9,724 nucleotides of DNA, from contig CAMBWL010000028.1 of NCBI GenBank assembly GCA_945871625.1, positions 1 through 9,724 of the forward strand, given 5' to 3'. This DNA is from Bifidobacterium breve. GTDB taxonomy: Bacteria > Actinomycetota > Acidimicrobiia > Acidimicrobiales > Ilumatobacteraceae. The notes under the pieces were generated by a model, which was not told the origin of the DNA, ran no database searches, and was given only the letters and a program-made list of their open reading frames with translations. Of this stretch, positions 6,535 to 9,724 are shown one piece after another. The position numbers were made by a program, and so were the translations under genes. Within the stretch, counting starts at the first letter, position 1; the number at the start of each line of letters is the position of its first letter.

Positions 6535-6891
6535 TTCTTGGCGATCAACATTCGTGCGCGCATTTTTGAACTCGAGATCGGCCATCGAATCGCTCGGTAT
6601 CACGTGTAAATGGCAGTGCGGAATTTCATAGCCAGCGATGACGAGAGCGATGCGTTCGCACTTGAAGGCCAGTTTTGTGGCCTGGCCAATTGTCTTGGCG
6701 ACGTTGAACAAATGTTCATTTAATTCTTGGGGCAGATCAGTCCATTGATCCACCTCTTTGATTGGCACCACCAAACTGTGACCAGTGGTTATCGGGCTGA
6801 TTGTCATGAATGCGACGCAGTGTTCATCGCGATAGACGAATGTGCCAGGGATTTCGCCATTGATAATTCGCGTAAAAAGCGTCGGTTCCAC
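6460..6891 (-). CDS. HIT-family nucleotide hydrolase/transferase
   Basis: The histidine-triad motif HCHLHVI (His92, His94, His96) marks this as a HIT protein, which acts on nucleoside phosphoramidates or dinucleoside polyphosphates through a nucleotidyl-His intermediate. N-terminal features are FTRIINGEIP (6-15) and TTGHSLVVP (35-43). GTG at 6891 gives the normal family beginning (MEPTLFTRIINGEIP, 143 residues); extending the frame to 6963 would add 24 unconserved residues reaching into pgsA. TACGCT ends 6 nt before the GTG, consistent with a leaderless transcript. In M. tuberculosis a HIT gene (Rv2613c) also sits next to a CDP-alcohol phosphatidyltransferase (pgsA1), although in the same direction, so the pairing may be meaningful. 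The last 8 or so codons lie in the 75-bp tail overlap with the SRAP gene. Confidence 0.92.
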   Translation of the reverse strand: MEPTLFTRIINGEIPGTFVYRDEHCVAFMTISPITTGHSLVVPIKEVDQWTDLPQELNEHLFNVAKTIGQATKLAFKCERIALVIAGYEIPHCHLHVIPSDSMADLEFKNARTNVDRQELEQAAARIVAELRSAGVTGVFGSR

Positions 6892-6897
6892 GAGATA

Positions 6898-6926
6898 AGC
6901 GTAGGCGATCGACCGAATTGTACGAT
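6898..6926. promoter_or_regulatory. Divergent back-to-back promoters for HIT gene and pgsA
   Basis: TACGCT on the minus strand (6903-6898) lies 6 nt before the HIT GTG, and TACGAT on the plus strand (6921-6926) lies 6 nt before the pgsA GTG at 6933. They point apart with exactly 17 bp between them (6904-6920), the same geometry as at ispH/der. The six-base palindrome CGATCG occurs twice here (6906-6911 and 6923-6928), 17 bp apart, and could be an operator pair. No Shine-Dalgarno precedes either start. Inference from pattern only. Confidence 0.5.
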
Positions 6927-6932
6927 CGTGTA

Positions 6933-7511
6933 GTGCCCTCAGAACGCGTTCTGACAATTCCAAATTTGATCACTTTGTTGAGGCTGTTTTGTCTGCCAAT
7001 TTTTCTGTGGGTGTTATTCGACATCGAAGACAAGGCCGGTGCGGCATGGCTATTGGGCGGACTTGGGGCAACCGACTGGGTGGATGGATGGGTGGCACGA
7101 AGATTTGATCAAAAAAGTGCGTTCGGGGCAGTGTTTGATCCAGCCGTAGATCGTGGTTTGTTCATCGTCGCGGTCGTGGCGATATTGGTTGATCAATCGA
7201 TGAATCCATGGCTCGCCGTAGCGATTTTGGTGCGCGAGATTTCAGTGGCCGCAGCCATGGTTATCGCCACCGTATTCGGCATGCAGCGATTCGCCGTCAC
7301 CATCTGGGGCAAGCGCTACACATTCTTGTTGATGTTCGCCGTGCCGCTGATGTTGTTGGCGGCCGACGATGGTCGGGGAGCCGATTTAGTGTTGATTGGC
7401 GCTTGGGCATTTGCCATTCCGGGGATCATCTTGTCGTACGCCACAGCCTTTGCGTATATTCCGAAAATTCGCCAAAATCTTCATGCAGGGCGAGAGGCGC
7501 GTCGAGGCTAA
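6933..7511 (+). CDS. pgsA: CDP-alcohol phosphatidyltransferase (PgsA-like)
   Basis: This is an integral membrane enzyme that moves a phosphatidyl group from CDP-diacylglycerol to an alcohol. The complete family signature is present: Asp48, Asp51-Gly52, Ala55-Arg56, Gly65, Asp69 and Asp73, with the exact family spacing. About six hydrophobic helices follow (near 12-30, 36-46, 75-87, 92-116, 129-143, 150-175), and the C-terminus is basic. The length is 192 residues from GTG 6933. A TTG at 6918 would add five residues, but the TACGAT hexamer 6 nt before the GTG favours 6933. Phosphatidylglycerophosphate synthase is the usual reading. Because a HIT gene flanks it, as beside the mycobacterial phosphatidylinositol-phosphate synthase, inositol phosphate as acceptor cannot be excluded. 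It starts the conserved cluster leading to gcvH. Confidence 0.85.
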   Translation: MPSERVLTIPNLITLLRLFCLPIFLWVLFDIEDKAGAAWLLGGLGATDWVDGWVARRFDQKSAFGAVFDPAVDRGLFIVAVVAILVDQSMNPWLAVAILVREISVAAAMVIATVFGMQRFAVTIWGKRYTFLLMFAVPLMLLAADDGRGADLVLIGAWAFAIPGIILSYATAFAYIPKIRQNLHAGREARRG

Positions 7512-7514
7512 CTT
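7509..7514 (+). promoter_or_regulatory. -10-like TAACTT directly before gcvH
   Basis: TAACTT begins in the pgsA stop codon and ends 6 nt before the gcvH ATG. It matches TAnnnT at the spacing seen at the other proposed leaderless genes. The bases between (TGTGGT) make a poor ribosome site and no TTGACA is visible upstream. It would give gcvH its own start in addition to readthrough from pgsA. Confidence 0.35.
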
Positions 7515-7520
7515 TGTGGT

Positions 7521-7901
7521 ATGAAGATTCTCGAGGATCGTCAGTATTCAAAAGATCATGAATGGATACTTTTTTCAGGAGCGACTGCGCGCGTGGGGAT
7601 TACCGACTATGCCCAAGATGCTCTCGGTGATGTGGTCTTCGTGCAACTGCCGAACATCGGTGACAAATTTACGGCGGGCTCCACATGTTGCGAAGTTGAG
7701 AGCAGCAAAAGTGTTTCGGATATTTATGTCCCGCTCGCGGGAGAAATCGTTACGGTAAACGGAATTCTTTCTGACACACCAGGCCTTGTGAACTCTGATC
7801 CGTATGGCGAAGGTTGGATTTTTGAACTGCAACTGGAGGATTCATCTAGTAATACTGATTTGCTGGATGCCAAGTCCTATCGACAGTTGATTGAGGGTTG
7901 A
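7521..7901 (+). CDS. gcvH: Glycine cleavage system H protein (lipoyl carrier)
   Basis: GcvH carries the aminomethyl group of glycine on a swinging lipoyl arm between the P, T and L proteins. The 126-residue length is normal. The lipoyl-attachment region is EVESSKSVSDIY (58-69), with Lys63 as the modified lysine. It is preceded by the usual DHEW (12-15), VGITDYAQDALGD (25-37) and VQLPNIGD (41-48), and followed by PLAGEI and NSDPYGEGWIF. No gcvP or gcvT is in the window. Its place next to garA matches M. tuberculosis (Rv1826-Rv1827). Because GarA-type proteins control 2-oxoglutarate-consuming enzymes, a shared link to one-carbon/nitrogen metabolism is plausible. The start is 9 bp after pgsA, and the next gene starts 6 bp after its stop. 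Confidence 0.96.
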   Translation: MKILEDRQYSKDHEWILFSGATARVGITDYAQDALGDVVFVQLPNIGDKFTAGSTCCEVESSKSVSDIYVPLAGEIVTVNGILSDTPGLVNSDPYGEGWIFELQLEDSSSNTDLLDAKSYRQLIEG

Positions 7902-7907
7902 GACTTT

Positions 7908-8396
7908 ATGGCTTATGTCTTTTGTAATCAGTGCAGCCATAGAAACCCGCCGAACTCGTCTTTTTGCTCGTCGTGTGGTGCGGTTTTGGATTTGCCAGAC
8001 GAGAGAACGATCGTGATTGCAATGGTTGATCCGATGCAAGATTTGCCGGGCGCGTCCGACAATGCGACGATTCGCCTTGGAGACGTGAGTGGCCACGGTG
8101 TGCTCGTCGTTCGCTCTGGCGAGATGACGGGTAGCCGTTTTACTTTGACCAAGGATTTGACACAAATCGGTCGACACTCGGATAGCGATATTTTGTTCGA
8201 CGACATTACGGTTTCGCGTCGCCACGCCGAGATAGTTAAAACTTCGAGTTCATTGATCATTCGAGACTTGGGCTCATTGAACGGCACTTACGTCAATCAA
8301 AGTCGTGTCGACGAATTCGCCATCAAGCATGGAGACGAGCTCCAAGTCGGCAAATACCGCATGGTATTTTTCAGCAAGGCTGACATTTTGTCATGA
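7908..8396 (+). CDS. garA: Zinc-ribbon plus FHA-domain regulator (GarA/OdhI family)
   Basis: The 162-residue protein has an N-terminal zinc ribbon (Cys6, Cys9, Cys20, Cys23), a linker, and a C-terminal FHA phosphothreonine-binding domain (about 63-155). FHA core residues are IGRHSDSD (87-94), VSRRHAE (102-108) and GSLNGTYVN (122-130). The closeness of the FHA domain to mycobacterial GarA, and the gcvH-garA-MerR-nuclease order, support orthology. GarA and OdhI bind and restrain 2-oxoglutarate decarboxylase/dehydrogenase and glutamate dehydrogenase; kinase phosphorylation of an N-terminal threonine makes the FHA domain bind itself and release them. Here DERTIV (31-36) sits where GarA has its ETTS phosphosite, so Thr34 is a candidate. 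GarA from M. tuberculosis has no zinc ribbon. GAGGG (7893-7897) lies 10 nt before the ATG. Alternative: an FHA adaptor with other partners. Confidence 0.88.
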   Translation: MAYVFCNQCSHRNPPNSSFCSSCGAVLDLPDERTIVIAMVDPMQDLPGASDNATIRLGDVSGHGVLVVRSGEMTGSRFTLTKDLTQIGRHSDSDILFDDITVSRRHAEIVKTSSSLIIRDLGSLNGTYVNQSRVDEFAIKHGDELQVGKYRMVFFSKADILS

Positions 8397-8419
8397 CGAA
8401 AAGCGAAAGAATAGTTTGA
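8393..8419 (+). CDS. Possible 8-codon coupling mini-ORF between garA and ftsR
   Basis: ATG at 8393 overlaps the garA stop as ATGA. It reads eight codons (MTKSERIV) and stops at TGA 8417-8419, which overlaps the ftsR ATG as TGATG. A ribosome ending garA could restart here and then again at ftsR. There is no strong Shine-Dalgarno for ftsR. The peptide has no recognisable function and the arrangement could be chance in a 22-bp gap. Confidence 0.3.
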   Translation: MTKSERIV

Positions 8420-9219
8420 TGAATACGGCACGCAGCTATCTGTCGATCGGGGAAGTCTTGGCATTGTTGCTAGAGGAGTTTCCAGATGTCACAATTTCGA
8501 AGATTCGATTTCTTGAAAGCCAGGGGCTAATCGATCCTGAGCGCACGGCATCTGGATACCGCAAATTCTCACAGGCCGAAGTTGACCGATTGAAGTTTAT
8601 TTTGCGTGAGCAGAAAGAAAACTATTTACCCTTGAAAGTAATTCGAACTCGTCTAGAAGGCGACACGAGCGACGGAATGTTGCGCGCGGACGAAATAACT
8701 GCACCACGAGGCTTGCGTCATATTCCTGCACCGCGCGGGCAAGGTCATCCGGCAGGTCTGAAGAAGGCCGCCAAAGCCCCAGAAGTCGCCGCCTCGACTT
8801 CGGTTTCGAAATTGAAGCAGAAGCCAAATGCAAGTACGTCGTCTTTCGATCGAGAAGAAGTAATTGCGGCTGCCAATATTACCGAGAAGATTTTGGCCGA
8901 ACTCGAGCGTTACGGCATAGTTCGGGCGAATCGAATCGGTTCAACCGATCTCTACGATGAAGCTGATTTGCAGATTTTGCAGGCGTCCGCAAAGTTCATC
9001 GAGTTGGGTATCGATGCCAGGCATCTCAAAGCATGGCGGGCAGCGGCCGATAACGAAGTCGCACTTTTCGAAAGTCGGGTTGTTCCGCTCATGCGTCAAC
9101 GCAACCCAGAAGCCCGTCAACAGGCTGTGCAGATGTTTTCTGAGCTTGTTGAGCAGGGCGCCAAACTTCGTGCTGCTTTGATTGCCGCACAGGCCAGAGA
9201 TCACATCGAAAATCGCTAG
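8419..9219 (+). CDS. ftsR: MerR-family transcriptional regulator, FtsR type
   Basis: The 266-residue protein starts with a MerR winged helix: YLSIGEVLALL (7-17), SKIRFLESQGLIDPERT (27-43), GYRKF (46-50) and a dimer-type helix to about 80. Residues 95-142 are a low-complexity Ala/Pro/Lys/Ser linker. A second helical domain (143-266) begins REEVIAAANITEKILAELE and resembles another MerR-like fold. This two-part form, and the position after garA and before a DUF151 gene, match Rv1828 of M. tuberculosis and FtsR of Corynebacterium, a regulator of ftsZ. I chose ATG 8419; the frame is open back to 8305, but that would overlap garA by 92 bp and add unconserved residues. Upstream is only a weak GAAAGA and the proposed coupling mini-ORF. 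No metal-binding cysteines are seen, in keeping with a non-metal MerR. Confidence 0.88.
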   Translation: MNTARSYLSIGEVLALLLEEFPDVTISKIRFLESQGLIDPERTASGYRKFSQAEVDRLKFILREQKENYLPLKVIRTRLEGDTSDGMLRADEITAPRGLRHIPAPRGQGHPAGLKKAAKAPEVAASTSVSKLKQKPNASTSSFDREEVIAAANITEKILAELERYGIVRANRIGSTDLYDEADLQILQASAKFIELGIDARHLKAWRAAADNEVALFESRVVPLMRQRNPEARQQAVQMFSELVEQGAKLRAALIAAQARDHIENR

Positions 9220-9246
9220 GCACTGAATTAGTTTGAGCGACGAGGG

Positions 9247-9252
9247 TACGCT
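9247..9252 (+). promoter_or_regulatory. -10-like TACGCT before the DUF151 gene
   Basis: In the 39-bp gap after ftsR, TACGCT ends 6 nt before the ATG at 9259. It is the same hexamer at the same spacing as before the HIT gene, and matches the proposed leaderless pattern. GAGGG at 9242-9246 is 12 nt from the ATG, too far for a good Shine-Dalgarno. No clear -35 is visible. Confidence 0.4.
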
Positions 9253-9258
9253 GACCCA

Positions 9259-9724
9259 ATGATTGAAATGCGCTTGGAAGGTATCCGCCTTGAGATACCC
9301 CAGAACATGCCGGTGCTGATCTTGCGAGAGCAGGGTGGCGTTCGCAGAATTATGCCAATTTGTATCGGTGCACCTGAGGCCTCGTCGATTCATTACGCAC
9401 TTGAAGGTTTGAAACCGGATCGTCCTCTGACGCACGATTTGCTGATCAATATCACCGAAGCATTAGACGCCCAACCAGTGAAACTAGTAATTACTAAAAT
9501 TGAAGACAATACATACTTCGCTGACCTGCATCTGCTTCAAGAGGGAAAGGTCTTAGCGGTAAGTTGTCGACCGTCAGATGGTGTGGCTGTCGCCGTCAGA
9601 GCGGGTATTCCGATTTATGCCGAGGACGAATTATTGGATGCAGTCGGCAAAGTGTTGCCGACCGACGCAGCAGAAAACGCCGAAGAGATCATCGATGATT
9701 TTCGTGATTTCATTGACTCAATCA
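9259..9724 (+). CDS. Bifunctional nuclease domain (DUF151) protein, 3' end cut by window
   Basis: The frame from ATG 9259 is open for 155 codons to the window edge. The start MIEMRLEGIRLE, the segment MPICIGAPEASSI (32-44), RPLTHDLL (55-62), CRPSDGVAVAVR (103-114) and PIYAEDELL (118-126) match the DUF151/bifunctional nuclease family. The protein ends here in DDFRDFIDSI, close to the usual FxxFLDxVSPEDF terminus, so only a handful of residues should be missing. Some family members have been reported to have RNase/DNase activity; the role of the actinobacterial members is unclear. The homologue Rv1829 also follows the MerR gene Rv1828. RPSDG replaces the more usual RPSDA/S. It may have its own leaderless promoter at 9247-9252. 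Confidence 0.92.
   Translation, partial: MIEMRLEGIRLEIPQNMPVLILREQGGVRRIMPICIGAPEASSIHYALEGLKPDRPLTHDLLINITEALDAQPVKLVITKIEDNTYFADLHLLQEGKVLAVSCRPSDGVAVAVRAGIPIYAEDELLDAVGKVLPTDAAENAEEIIDDFRDFIDSI

Noticed and set aside
6892..6963. Longer HIT protein starting at 6963
   Set aside because: The extra 24 residues lie opposite the pgsA start and are not family-like; the usual HIT N-terminus begins just after GTG 6891.
8305..8418. Longer FtsR starting at 8305
   Set aside because: It would overlap the conserved end of the FHA domain gene by 92 bp and add unconserved residues before the MerR domain.

Overview
The window is a dense stretch of chromosome with balanced base composition (about half GC by eye). 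It carries thirteen recognisable protein genes, one tRNA and almost no intergenic space. The gene content points to an actinobacterium. The run pgsA, gcvH, FHA protein (GarA family), MerR regulator (FtsR family), DUF151 nuclease is the same order seen in Mycobacterium tuberculosis around Rv1822 and Rv1826-Rv1829. The moderate GC, the compact layout and frequent GTG starts fit a small-genome lineage such as the aquatic Acidimicrobiia better than mycobacteria or streptomycetes, but that placement is inference.

Layout. Positions 1-89 hold two near-identical 42-bp direct repeats, and the second forms a 9-bp-stem hairpin. ispH (isoprenoid synthesis) runs leftward from 1134 and diverges from der (ribosome-assembly GTPase), which is followed by a small zinc-ribbon membrane protein and tRNA-Pro(GGG). 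A second rightward unit follows: a class I aminotransferase, an NAD(P)-dependent glyoxylate/hydroxypyruvate-type reductase joined to it by a 4-bp overlap, a DUF554 membrane protein and an SRAP (YedK/HMCES) DNA-crosslink protein. The SRAP gene meets a leftward HIT hydrolase tail to tail, with 75 bp of overlapping coding ends. The HIT gene diverges from pgsA, which begins the rightward conserved cluster pgsA-gcvH-garA-ftsR-DUF151 nuclease. The last gene runs off the right edge and is probably only a few residues short of complete.

Functions. Most genes are housekeeping: isoprenoids, ribosome assembly, phospholipid headgroups, one-carbon/lipoyl carrier, DNA-lesion protection. The aminotransferase and reductase could handle an amino acid/2-oxo acid/2-hydroxy acid interconversion (for example glycine-glyoxylate-glycolate or serine-hydroxypyruvate-glycerate). 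The garA-ftsR part is regulatory: in characterised actinobacteria these families tie Ser/Thr kinase signalling to 2-oxoglutarate metabolism and cell division.

I see no mobile element, CRISPR array, toxin or defence locus. The most interesting signal is in the start regions. Six genes have a TAnnnT (-10-like) hexamer only 6-8 nt before the start codon and no well-placed Shine-Dalgarno, which suggests leaderless transcripts. Both divergent gene pairs carry two such hexamers pointing apart with exactly 17 bp between them, a mirror-image promoter geometry. Other points are a GarA homologue with an added zinc ribbon, and an 8-codon mini-ORF that bridges garA and ftsR through stop/start overlaps at both ends.
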